A stretch of 13,292 nt of DNA from NCBI GenBank assembly GCA_020200195.1, contig JAIVJE010000363.1:1-13292 (forward strand), in the 5' to 3' direction. The notes beneath the pieces are model-generated. The model had not been told where the DNA came from. It made no database searches and saw only the letters and a list, made by a program, of their open reading frames with translations. The DNA is from Acidobacteriota bacterium. GTDB lineage: Bacteria > Acidobacteriota > Vicinamibacteria > Vicinamibacterales > 2-12-FULL-66-21. Shown one piece after another: positions 1 to 6,370 of the stretch. Each line of letters begins with the position of its first letter. Position 1 is the first letter of the stretch. The translations under genes and the position numbers were made by a program.

Positions 1-95
1 AACCGGCGTTGCGTCGCCTCACTCGTCCGCGCGAGCAAGCCAGCGCAGCGGAGGACAAACCGGCTGAAGCCGTCGCGCAGCGTCAATGGGTAGGG
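1..95 (-). pseudogene. IS481-like transposase fragment
   Basis: Read on the minus strand, this stretch encodes about 30 residues beginning YPLTLRDGFSRFVLRC and continuing through AGLLARTSEATQRR. This resembles the catalytic-domain segment of IS481-type integrase-like transposases (typically D-PLT-RD--SRF-L-C--L). The frame is closed on its N-terminal side by a stop (complement of 96-98) and runs off the window on the other side, so only a short piece is visible. It is a remnant of an element lying mostly outside the window. The family call rests on recalled motif similarity and the fragment is short. Confidence 0.6.
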
Positions 96-184
96 TTACT
101 CAGACCGGGCACTTACCCGGACGCGACCACTTTAATTCGCTCATGAGGTGGAATGCCCGATCGGTTCGCACATGCAACCACTCA

Positions 185-217
185 CCACCGTAAGGTGGCC
201 GTTCGGCCACTTTGGTG
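185..217. other. Strong hairpin upstream of the interrupted gene
   Basis: GTGGCC (195-200) and GGCCAC (205-210) form a perfect 6-bp stem closed by a GTTC loop. Flanking CACC and GGTG can extend the pairing across an internal bulge. It lies about 80 bases before the start of the interrupted gene at 299. There is a TTT after the stem but no long U-tract, so it could be a weak terminator, an attenuator or part of an old element end. No function is assigned. Confidence 0.35.
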
Positions 218-298
218 CTCGCCGCATTCTGGAGGTATACGGTCCGATTCTGCAGCGAGCTGAGCTAACCCCCTTTAACCGCCAGTATTTGGTGTGTC

Positions 299-464
299 TT
301 GAAACGTTACCGAGTCCTCAACGTCGATTTCGACTCTCGGCCGTGGATGCTCGCCGAGGAGATCCAGGACTGGTGGGAGCCCAACGTCCAAGCTCTGTGG
401 CGTGAGAACAAACGACACATCACCGAGGGCGTGCTAGAAGAGTATCGGGCGCTGTCAATGACAT
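299..464 (+). pseudogene. Interrupted gene of unknown function, piece 1 (N-terminus)
   Basis: This is the N-terminal part of a protein of unrecognised function, reading MKRYRVLNVDFDSRPW and continuing to VLEEY. The only usable start in the frame is TTG at 299: an in-frame stop lies at 266-268 and there is no ATG or GTG between. No clear Shine-Dalgarno sequence is visible. The host reading frame meets the left inverted repeat of the IS3-family element at 465, after which codons belong to the element. The continuation is at 2134 and again near 5118. The join is inferred from co-linearity and from recalled hypothetical proteins of this type, which open with KRYRVL-FDFD and continue with the sequences seen in pieces 2 and 3. 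I know no biochemical function for the family. Confidence 0.75.
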
Positions 465-1582
465 TGAGACACCAAGGGCTCAGTAATTAGAGTCGCGTTG
501 CGATCGATCATCACGACCCGGACATCATCATCTGGTTCCTGAATCGGGTCGACCTGTGGGTCGTCCGACAGGACGATCGTCGTTCCTGGGGCATCCTGAC
601 GCGCCGGTGTTTTGACAGGCGGGTTGATCCAGACGGCGGTCGGCAGATCGGCCGGTCGCGGCGGGCCGTTGACGAAGCGTTCCGGATGCGCCACGTACGC
701 GGCGGCCAGCACCACTTCACGGTGCACGCGCACCGCAGCGGCTTGACCGAAGTGGACGACCGCCGGCTGCAGGAATCCGAGCCCGCTGTGATGATGCTCG
801 TGGTTGTACCAGCGAAAGAACGATTGGCAGAACGCGCGGCCATCTTCGATCGATCCGAAGCGATCCGGAAACTGCGGGCAATATTTGAGCGTCCTGAAGT
901 GGGCTTCGGAAAACGGATTGTCATTGGACACGCGTGGCCGACTGTGCGTTTTCGTGACGCCGAGATCGGCCAACAGCAACGCGACGGGCTTGCTGCGCAT
1001 CGGGCCGCCGCGGTCCGCGTGGATCGTCAGTTGCCCGGGCTGAATGTCGTGCTTCGCGCAGGTCTCGGCGATCAAGCGCTCGGCGAGCGTGGCGCTCTCG
1101 CGCGGGGCGAGCATCCACCCGACGACGTAGCGGCTGAAGATGTCGAGGATCACATAGAGATAGAAGTAGGTCCACTTGGCGGGCCCGAGGAGCTTGGTGA
1201 TGTCCCAGCTCCAGACTTCGTTGGCGCGCGTGGCCAGCAGCTCGGGCGCGGCGTAGTGCGGGCGCCGCACCTGATCGCGCCGTTCCTTGATTTCGTGGGC
1301 GGCCTCGAGCAGGCGATACATGGTGCGGGGCGAGCAAACGTAGGTGCCCTCGTCGAGCAATGCGGCGTGGACCTGCCCGGGCGCCTGATCGACAAAGCGC
1401 GTGTGCAACAGATCCAGGACCTCCTGCCGCTCGACCGGATCGAGCGCCCGTGGCGGAGCCGGTCGAGGACGCACGACCGGTGCCGGTCGACGTCCCCGAT
1501 ACAGCGAGGCGCGCGGCACGCCCGATGCCCGACAAGCCGGCGCGGTGCCGAGCGTGACCGCGGCCTCCTCGACAGCGGTCAT
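455..1582 (-). CDS. IS3-family transposase OrfB (DDE integrase domain)
   Basis: A protein of about 375 residues that catalyses cutting and joining of the element ends. The N-terminal part (about 1-100) has the HTH-like region with CRASGVPRASLYR. The rve integrase core follows, with catalytic D127 (in WSWDIT), D190 (in TIHADRG) and E226 (in NPFSEAHF). The 35-residue D-E spacing is typical of IS3 transposases. The ATG at 1582 overlaps the orfA stop as TGATG; a TTG lies one codon upstream. The reading frame continues through the left inverted repeat, and its stop (455-457) lies 8-10 bases beyond the element end in host DNA, so the last two or three residues are encoded partly or wholly by target sequence. 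It could be made by reinitiation or as an OrfAB fusion. The family call is secure; I did not assign the subgroup. Confidence 0.92.
   Translation of the reverse strand: MTAVEEAAVTLGTAPACRASGVPRASLYRGRRPAPVVRPRPAPPRALDPVERQEVLDLLHTRFVDQAPGQVHAALLDEGTYVCSPRTMYRLLEAAHEIKERRDQVRRPHYAAPELLATRANEVWSWDITKLLGPAKWTYFYLYVILDIFSRYVVGWMLAPRESATLAERLIAETCAKHDIQPGQLTIHADRGGPMRSKPVALLLADLGVTKTHSRPRVSNDNPFSEAHFRTLKYCPQFPDRFGSIEDGRAFCQSFFRWYNHEHHHSGLGFLQPAVVHFGQAAAVRVHREVVLAAAYVAHPERFVNGPPRPADLPTAVWINPPVKTPARQDAPGTTIVLSDDPQVDPIQEPDDDVRVVMIDRNATLITEPLVSQCH
465..490. repeat. Left inverted repeat of the IS3-family element
   Basis: The terminal sequence starts TGAGACAC and ends TAATTAG. It pairs with the complement of 2107-2133 at the outer 8 and inner 7 bases, with a divergent middle. 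The 3' end of orfB reads straight through it. Confidence 0.8.
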
Positions 1583-2076
1583 CAATCGCCCTCGTCGCTC
1601 TCGAACGGTATCAGCGGGATCTGGAGCAAGTTCGAAAGTTTTTTTTGGAAGTCGAGGAGCGCTTCCGCCTTCTTCAACCGCGTCGTCAGGCGGCGGTTCT
1701 CCTGCTCGAGTTTCTTCATCGCCGGATTGACAGGGACCGCTTTCCGTCCGCGTTTCTTCGGCGTCAACCCGCGTTCGCGCTGCTGGCGCCAGGTGATGAG
1801 ATGCGACGAGTAGAGCCCTTCTTTCCGGAGCAGCGCGCCGAGCTCGCCGTGCCGGATACAGGCGTCGGCTTTCCGCAACACCTCCAGCTTGTAGGCGGTC
1901 GTGAAGCGTCGACGCGCGTGGCGCGCCGGCACTTCCGGGTCGGGTGGGACTGGCGCCGTCGCGCGCTCGATGGTAGGAGACCCTCCGCTACGGGACGCCT
2001 CGCTTCGCTCGCCGTCCCTTCGCTCCGGCTCTCCTACCATCGACTGGTCTGCCAGCATCGAGCGGATCTTGGTCAT
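1582..2076 (-). CDS. IS3-family transposase OrfA (DNA-binding)
   Basis: A protein of about 164 residues. It has a helix-turn-helix of the IS3/Tnp_1 type (RRFTTAYKLEVLRKAD through LRKEGLYSSHLITWRQQ), a basic linker (KKRGRK), and a leucine-zipper-like coiled coil (about KLEQENRRLTTRLKKAEALL) near the C-terminus, as usual for OrfA. ATG at 2076 is used; a TTG precedes it. The N-terminus (about residues 13-37) is encoded by a 77-base palindromic unit and is probably not part of the ancestral protein. A run of eight A (complement of 1639-1646) just before the end could allow -1 slippage into orfB, which is open from there. Confidence 0.88.
   Translation of the reverse strand: MTKIRSMLADQSMVGEPERRDGERSEASRSGGSPTIERATAPVPPDPEVPARHARRRFTTAYKLEVLRKADACIRHGELGALLRKEGLYSSHLITWRQQRERGLTPKKRGRKAVPVNPAMKKLEQENRRLTTRLKKAEALLDFQKKLSNLLQIPLIPFESDEGD
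1639..1646 (-). promoter_or_regulatory. A8 slippery run, candidate -1 frameshift site between orfA and orfB
   Basis: On the coding strand orfA reads CAA AAA AAA CTT here. The orfB frame is the -1 frame, and reading it from this A8 run to the orfB start at 1582 meets no stop codon. IS3-family elements commonly make an OrfAB fusion this way. The TGATG overlap downstream offers coupling as an alternative, so use of the site is inferred. Confidence 0.45.
1967..2043. repeat. 77-base palindromic unit inside orfA
   Basis: The 14-base arms at 1967-1980 (TCGATGGTAGGAGA) and 2030-2043 are perfect reverse complements. The interior has a smaller GGGACG/CGTCCC inverted pair. It is translated in orfA as SMVGEP through GGSPTIE, a charged low-complexity segment rich in Glu, Arg and Ser. 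It looks like a small dispersed palindromic element accommodated in frame. Only one copy is seen in this window. Confidence 0.65.
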
Positions 2077-2106
2077 CAACGTCCTGACGCCTCCCCGCCC
2101 TGAACA

Positions 2107-2133
2107 CTAATTACCGGTGGGTGAAGTGTCTCA
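2107..2133. repeat. Right inverted repeat of the IS3-family element
   Basis: The complement reads TGAGACAC, then a variable middle, then TAATTAG, matching the left end. It ends with CA at 2132-2133, directly followed by the resumed reading frame of the interrupted gene. Confidence 0.8.
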
Positions 2134-2430
2134 TCTATCTTGGCAGGGAGGGATGGTCTCTATCAAAGTGACACAAAGATCCGGAACTTTATCGACTTTG
2201 GTCGCATTCCGTTCTCGGTAGTCGCGTTTCATAATCGGTTCCTCGAGCAGATCCGCAAAGCCTTCGTTATTGGAGCGTGCTATCCCGCGCTTACGGCAGC
2301 GTGTGCACTAGGCGAACGGATCCCCAACCATCTGATCCTCGTGTTGCGCGAGGACTTTCGCACTACTCCTTAGTACAAGCGCGTGTACTCGAAGAATTCC
2401 TTCGACAATTGGGATTTGGCGGTCGAGACA
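2134..2430 (+). pseudogene. Interrupted gene of unknown function, piece 2 (middle)
   Basis: The reading frame resumes immediately after the right inverted repeat of the IS3-family element: AGRDGLYQSDTKIRNF, then IDFGRIPFSVVAFHNRFLEQ, then YPALTAACALGERIPNHL and LREDFRTTP. An in-frame TAG follows (2371-2373), and the same frame goes on with YKRVYSKNSFDNWDLAVETL. The TAG probably replaces a GAG codon, so a nonsense mutation has been added to the insertions. The frame breaks at about 2430, where it joins the cut end of an IS1182-like transposase fragment. About 35 residues expected before piece 3 are missing from the window, so the second insertion came with a deletion. Assignment to the same gene as pieces 1 and 3 is inferred from order and recalled family pattern. 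Confidence 0.75.
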
Positions 2431-2640
2431 TTAGACCAGCACCTTGGTCAGCATGACCGGGTGATCCGGCGGATAGCTCTGCTCCTCGTCTTCGTACCCC
2501 GTCGTGATCGCCGACAGGTCCAATTGATCGATCAGGTCGCTCACGAAGAACGCCAGGTGATCCTCAGGCAACCAGTCCTGCAGACTCGGCGGCAGCAGGA
2601 GATCCTGCTCGGGCACGTACGGACGATAGGTCTTGGCCAT
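2431..2640 (-). pseudogene. IS1182-family transposase, N-terminal fragment
   Basis: From an ATG at 2640 the minus strand reads MAKTYRPYVPEQDLLLPPSL and continues to HLAFFVSDLIDQLDLSAI and MLTKVLV. This is the characteristic opening of IS1182-type transposases, which normally run to several hundred residues. Here only about 70 remain. The frame stops at the junction with piece 2 of the interrupted host gene. The rest of the transposase and both ends of the element are absent, so it cannot move on its own. Confidence 0.8.
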
Positions 2641-2664
2641 CGGCCGCAGTGTAGTACATTTGAA

Positions 2665-2778
2665 TTCTGTTTCAACGAGTGGAAGTCGTACGCCAACCTG
2701 CACAAGTTCGCCACCGTGAACCCGCATATCGCGGAGGGACTGACGTATCTGCTGGAGAACGCCAAACGTCACTTAGCC
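2665..2778 (+). pseudogene. IS4-like transposase fragment
   Basis: The plus strand reads FNEWKSYANLHKFATVNPHI, then AEGLTYLLENAKRHLARLC. This matches the C-terminal region of IS4-type transposases, where a W/KSYANL-KF-T-N--IAEGLIWASL pattern is common. Only about 40 residues are present, with no catalytic DDE residues or terminal repeats. It lies head-to-head with the IS1182-like fragment, 25 bases away. The family call is from recalled motif and is moderately sure. Confidence 0.6.
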
Positions 2779-2954
2779 AGACTCTGTGGTTCGTTACGAA
2801 CGCCCTGCGACCCACACTGTGATATAAGCTCAGGCGGCTCCGTTCACAGGGGCGGTGCGGCTCACGCCGTGTGGTTGCATGCGGGCCTGACTGCCGTTCA
2901 GCGTGGCCTATCTGCGCGCAGGCAAGTCTCGGCTCGGTTTCCGAGTGGCTCGCG

Positions 2955-4508
2955 ATGAGAGAGACGACGGCTACTCAGCACATATCCGCCTATCTGATCG
3001 TCCCCGCATTGTTTGTTGGCACCACCCTGCTGCGGTTTGCACTGGATCCGCTGCTGGGTACTCAAAACCCGTTCACCATTTACCTGGCGCTGGTTGTCCT
3101 CGTTACATGGTTCTGCGGCCGGGTATGGGGCACCCTCACGAGCTTTGTCGGCGCACTCGCAGGCGACTATTTTTTCGTTGAGCCCCGCTACACGGCCGGA
3201 GTCGCGTCCGTCGGGATGGTGACGTTCGGTGCGACGGCGATCGCGCTCGTCGCACTCGTGGGCCGTTGGAAAGCCGCTGAAGAGGCACAACGGCACATGG
3301 CACGGCAGCTGCGCGAGCGCAACGCGCAGCTCGACGAACGCGCCGGTGAGCTGCAAGCGGCGACAATATCGGCCGAGCGAGCCAAAACGGCGGCCGAGGA
3401 GGCCAATCGCGCGAAAAACCGCTTCATCGCCGTCCTGAGTCACGAATTGCGGACGCCACTCACGCCCATCCTCACAGCCGTAACCCTGATCGATCGGGAT
3501 CCCACACGCGCTCGCGAGTACGTCCGTATCATCCGGCGCAATGTCGAGTTGGAGGCCCGCCTGATCGACGACCTGCTGGACGTCAGCCGCATCGAACGCG
3601 GTAAGGTCGAACTCGATAAGCATCACGTGCAACTGTGCGAGGTGATCGAACGCGCCATCGAGGTGTGTCGACCGGACATCGACGCGCGGGGATTGCAGTT
3701 CCACGTTGACTTCGGACCGCGACCATATATCGTGAACGCCGATAGTGCGCGGATCCAGCAGGCTTTTTGGAACCTGTTGAAGAATGCGGTCAAGTTCACA
3801 CCGAAGGGCGGCTCTGTGGGGGTGCGGTGCGACCTGCGTGACGATCACGTTGTTGTCGACGTGTGGGATACGGGCGTGGGAATTGAGGCTCGCGCGGTGG
3901 CGCGTATTTTCGAAGCGTTCACGCAGGAGCATCGGCAGCAGTTCGGGGGTCTCGGCCTTGGTCTTGCGATCAGCAAGGCCTTGGTCGAACTGCACGGCGG
4001 GAGCATCGAGGCGCACAGTGAAGGCGTCAATAAGGGGGCAACACTTACGGTGCGGTTACCTCTCGCCCTGTCGGACCGTCGCCGGCTCCCGCGAGCAGCC
4101 GACGCGCGGGCGCCACGGGCGCGGACAGCACCGCTGCACGTTCTGCTGGTTGAAGACCACGGAGACACTGCGGAGATGATGGTCAGCCTTCTGGAGCTGG
4201 AAGGGCATCGCGTGCAAACCGCTGCCGATGTCACCACAGCACTCGAGACGGCACAGCGCAGCGCCTTCGATCTGCTGATCAGCGACCTCGGACTTCCCGA
4301 TAAGAGCGGATTCGATTTGATCCGAGAGCTGCGATCCCGCGGTCATACATTACCGGCCATTGCCATCAGCGGATACGGTCAGGAGCAGGATATCGATCAG
4401 TCGCGAGCAGCCGGATTCGCAGCCCATCTGATCAAACCTGTCGACCCTGAACGTCTTCTTACCGCGCTTGGATCGCTGATGAAAGACAAGGCTGACCATG
4501 AGAGATAG
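2955..4508 (+). CDS. Membrane-anchored hybrid histidine kinase with C-terminal receiver
   Basis: A 517-residue two-component sensor. The first 105 residues hold about four hydrophobic segments resembling the DUF4118/KdpD-type membrane domain (YLIVPALFVGTTLLRFAL and following). A coiled-coil linker follows, then a HisKA domain with phospho-acceptor H163 in LSHELRTPLTP. The HATPase_c domain has an N box around N273-N277 (NLLKNAVKF), D305 in DTGVGI and a G box at G331-G337 (GGLGLGL). The receiver domain has E400/D401, phospho-acceptor D444 (SDLGLPD) and K494 (LIKP). No output domain is present, so it probably signals through a phosphotransfer partner not in the window. ATG at 2955 was chosen because the membrane domain begins right after it; no strong ribosome binding site is visible. 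It is intact, although it sits between transposase fragments inside a broken gene. Its signal is unknown. Confidence 0.92.
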   Translation: MRETTATQHISAYLIVPALFVGTTLLRFALDPLLGTQNPFTIYLALVVLVTWFCGRVWGTLTSFVGALAGDYFFVEPRYTAGVASVGMVTFGATAIALVALVGRWKAAEEAQRHMARQLRERNAQLDERAGELQAATISAERAKTAAEEANRAKNRFIAVLSHELRTPLTPILTAVTLIDRDPTRAREYVRIIRRNVELEARLIDDLLDVSRIERGKVELDKHHVQLCEVIERAIEVCRPDIDARGLQFHVDFGPRPYIVNADSARIQQAFWNLLKNAVKFTPKGGSVGVRCDLRDDHVVVDVWDTGVGIEARAVARIFEAFTQEHRQQFGGLGLGLAISKALVELHGGSIEAHSEGVNKGATLTVRLPLALSDRRRLPRAADARAPRARTAPLHVLLVEDHGDTAEMMVSLLELEGHRVQTAADVTTALETAQRSAFDLLISDLGLPDKSGFDLIRELRSRGHTLPAIAISGYGQEQDIDQSRAAGFAAHLIKPVDPERLLTALGSLMKDKADHER

Positions 4509-4554
4509 CCGGCGTCGACTGAAGGGTAGACGCGACGCGTCGATGATGCCGGCT
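4507..4554 (+). terminator. Hairpin overlapping the kinase stop codon
   Basis: AGCCGGC (4507-4513) pairs with GCCGGCT (4548-4554), and a further TCGAC/GTCGA pairing is available inside. The stem begins in the stop codon of the kinase gene. There is no U-tract after it, so it is a possible terminator or 3'-end stabiliser rather than a classical intrinsic terminator. Confidence 0.4.
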
Positions 4555-5117
4555 AAATCACCTTTGAGGAGGTCCGTTTCGACGCTGGTTATCACAACGC
4601 GTCGCCCGCTAACATGTGAGTTGCAATCGAAGTACCCGCCTTAGCGATCCTGTTACAGGCGGAGTTCACAATGAGCTACGTTTTGTCCGGCGATTACTTG
4701 AGACACACACGCAGACATTTGTCTGGCATGAAGTGAAATTTTAGAACAAAGCGCCGATGACTCGATCCGCTGAAGCACATGCCTCCTCGGGCTTGATTGC
4801 GCTAGGTAGCACATGCAGAACTGTGAAAAGATGAAAACGTTTCGGTCACGAGGTATCGGCTACCGCCGACGATTGAGCACAGGTTGAGCACAGCAGGAGC
4901 CAAGTCGGACGAAATTCCCGCCGATTCCTCTCGCCCCCGACCAAATTTCCTAATAAAATCCGCTAGGTTCAGTCTGCCGGACCACTCGGTTTCACCCGGG
5001 TGGTCAGTGGATCAAATCTCGTCAACCTCGCATCGATCATTCGAAATCCAATTGAAGGGTACAACGCTCGGCCGGCGCGCAGCGTGAGAATGTCAATGTC
5101 AGAGGCGATTACTCGGA
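4555..5117. other. Gene-free stretch between the kinase and piece 3 of the interrupted gene
   Basis: No recognisable gene. A short ORF at 4671-4736 (21 residues, MSYVLSGDYLRHTRRHL...) has a good upstream GGAG at six-base spacing but no recognised homology. A hairpin with a 10-bp stem (GACCAC at 4980-4985, GTGGTC at 5000-5005, CGG/CCG and one T-G pair inside) lies at 4980-5005. A 67-codon ORF at 4884-5087 has no recognised features. The stretch is less GC-rich than the kinase gene and probably consists of decayed mobile-element sequence. Confidence 0.5.
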
Positions 5118-5439
5118 CACGCTCCTAGCGACCGAACCATGGCGCTGGAGGCGATCGTAGAGTTGCTTCGAATTGTGGAGATACAAGTTCGGTTCAGGTG
5201 GTCACCAACCATGGTTCATCGCAGACACACCCGGTGAAGTGTACATCGCGAAAGAAGCAGAGCCGTTGCCGTTTATTCGACGCGTCTACCTTCCCAACTC
5301 CCATTTGGTTGGCCCAATGCACACGCTCGACGTCGTGCACGGCAGGTTTGTCGTTCGTGACGAGCACCTTTACGAAGATCGAGATGTGACCGACGCCGAA
5401 TTCAGCGAACTTCGCAGGAGAGCAACGGGTTCTGCCTAG
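5118..5439 (+). pseudogene. Interrupted gene of unknown function, piece 3 (C-terminus), frameshifted
   Basis: The recognisable part starts at about 5118-5130 with SDRTMALEAIVELLRIVEIQ. A frame change at about 5184 leads into FGSGGHQPWFIADTPG, YLPNSHLVGPMHTLD and LYEDRDVTDAEFSELRRR, ending at TAG 5437-5439. One extra base (or two missing) explains the shift. This C-terminal pattern (HQPWFI--TPGE-YI-KE, F-R-VYLPN--LVGP-H, YEDRD-TD-EF-EL) is what I recall following pieces 1 and 2 in intact relatives. With the two insertions, the nonsense codon and this frameshift, the gene is dead. I can give no biochemical function. Confidence 0.75.
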
Positions 5440-5534
5440 TCTAGTGTCGCATCCTCGTGTCGCGTGTCAGAGGTTCGTTCGCAAAATCGTTCGACCTTGT
5501 CGAGAATCGCGTCGGTGGTGGCTGTCCAGACAGG
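5436..5534 (-). pseudogene. IS630-like transposase C-terminal tail
   Basis: On the minus strand the frame reads PVWTATTDAILDKVERFCER, then TSDTRHEDATLD and a stop at 5436-5438. The pattern P-VWTAT-D-IL-KV-R-CER is the usual end of IS630-family transposases, where a TATADEIL-type helix closes the protein. An in-frame TGA lies just upstream, so only about 32 residues survive. It overlaps the last codon of the interrupted host gene on the opposite strand. Confidence 0.65.
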
Positions 5535-5926
5535 GCGTCAGGGCGCCACTCTCTAAGTGAGGTTGAGCCCCACCCTTGCGCGCGTCGAGTAGGTCGAACT
5601 GCCCGGAAACAAATATAGCAGACTCGGTCAAAACCGGGCTACTGGCTCTCGTCAGCATGTTGGCAATCTATGGTTCTTTGACCCAAGTGCTGAGCGGAGT
5701 CGGTTTGTCTCCAAGGAGTATCCAAACCCGAGATAGGTCACCGTCAGGTAAAGGGGAGATAGGTCACCGTCAGGTAAAGGGGTGGGATTGAGCAATCCGG
5801 TTGCTAGGGTTCGTTTCAAGGCTTCAAACAGCGCACGAGCCGCAGTTTTGCTCCGAGCGTCCGCAGTTGACTGAGTATATATCCCTCGCGAAGCCGAATC
5901 ATACAAAAGAATTTCGGCTGCGTGCC
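5535..5926. other. Gene-free stretch between the IS630-like tail and vsr
   Basis: No recognised gene. It contains one perfect 26-base tandem duplication (listed separately). A minus-strand ORF at 5652-5906 (84 codons, includes DARSKTAARALFEALKRTL) begins 20 bases after the vsr stop. I do not recognise it, and its second half is just the translated duplication, so I do not call it a gene. Confidence 0.5.
5731..5782. repeat. Perfect 26-base tandem duplication (2 copies)
   Basis: Copies at 5731-5756 and 5757-5782 are identical, each beginning AGATAGGTCACC and ending GTAAAGGGG. The core GGTCACCGTCAGGTA also contains a GGTCACC/GGTGACC-type partial symmetry. It could be paired binding sites or part of a decayed transposon end. 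Nothing in the context decides. Confidence 0.85.
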
Positions 5927-6370
5927 CTACGTGCCTGCGCTTGTGATCAACATCCGCCGCACGGTTCTCGCGATCGCGGCGGCAGCCGACTTCGGTTCGT
6001 CATGTTCCCAAACGCGAAAGACACGCCAGCCCATCGCGGCAAGCCGTGCGTCCGTGTCGCGGTCGCGCAAAACGTTTCCTTTGAGTTTTGCCCGCCACCA
6101 GGCTGCGTTCGCCTTTGGCCACGTGCCATGCTCGGGACAGCCATGCCAGAAGCACCCGTCCACGAAGACGGCAACCTTGGCCCGAAGAAAGGCGACGTCA
6201 GGGCGTCGGCGGGTTCCAGGTAACGACAGGTCCACTCGATAGCGAAGGCGGAGTGCGCTGAGCGCAGCACGTAAGGCAAGCTCTCCTGGCGTATCGCGCC
6301 GGCGCGTCACCTGCATCCGCTTCCTAACCTGCGGGGACGAGGCCTCAGGCCTCCTCTTCGTCGTCGGCAT
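5927..6370 (-). CDS. vsr: Very short patch repair (Vsr-type) DNA mismatch endonuclease
   Basis: A 147-residue nicking endonuclease of the family that cuts beside T:G mismatches produced when 5-methylcytosine deaminates. The family N-terminal motif S--VR-RMQ---RRDTPGE is present at about residues 12-30. The PD-(D/E)XK-like core is visible: E30, D58 in RRPDVAF, the zinc/aromatic region FVDGCFWHGCPEH (71-81), then WWRAKLKGNVLRDRD (91-105) and GWRVFRVWEHD (114-124). ATG at 6370 was chosen over the internal ATG at 6316 because the family motif starts upstream of the latter. It overlaps the end of the preceding gene by 26 bases, which suggests coupling. Vsr genes usually accompany C5-cytosine methyltransferases, as here. 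This is the only restriction-modification gene in the island that appears whole. Confidence 0.92.
   Translation of the reverse strand: MPTTKRRPEASSPQVRKRMQVTRRRDTPGELALRAALSALRLRYRVDLSLPGTRRRPDVAFLRAKVAVFVDGCFWHGCPEHGTWPKANAAWWRAKLKGNVLRDRDTDARLAAMGWRVFRVWEHDEPKSAAAAIARTVRRMLITSAGT

Larger units (their letters stand above)
465..2133 (-). mobile_element. Complete IS3-family insertion sequence
   Basis: The 1,669-bp element is bounded by inverted repeats (465-490 and 2107-2133) that share outer TGAGACAC and inner TAATTAG, and it ends in TG...CA as IS3-family elements do. Inside are orfA and orfB on the minus strand, overlapping by one base. orfB has a DD35E catalytic triad. The three bases flanking each end (CAT before, TCT after) do not match, so no target duplication is visible, from decay or a later rearrangement. 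It sits inside a gene of unknown function and separates its N-terminal piece from its middle piece. With both orfs open and both ends present it may still be mobile. Confidence 0.88.

Noticed and set aside
148..405. An 85-codon plus-strand frame near the left edge
   Set aside because: It overlaps piece 1 of the interrupted gene in another frame and has no recognisable features.
686..1813. A 375-codon plus-strand frame over the insertion sequence
   Set aside because: It is antisense to orfA and orfB, which carry the helix-turn-helix and DD35E residues.
462..2136. Target-site duplication around the IS3-family element
   Set aside because: The bases before the left end (CAT) and after the right end (TCT) do not match, so no duplication can be claimed.
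2898..4016. A 372-codon minus-strand frame across the kinase gene
   Set aside because: It is a shadow of the histidine kinase, whose motifs are all on the plus strand.
4695..4707. TTGAGACAC resembling the IS3-family terminal repeat
   Set aside because: Only nine bases match, the TAATTAG inner part is absent, and no transposase sequence is nearby, so chance is likely.
4980..5005. Hairpin read as a riboswitch or terminator
   Set aside because: The stem is good but there is no U-tract and no intact gene on either side that it could control.
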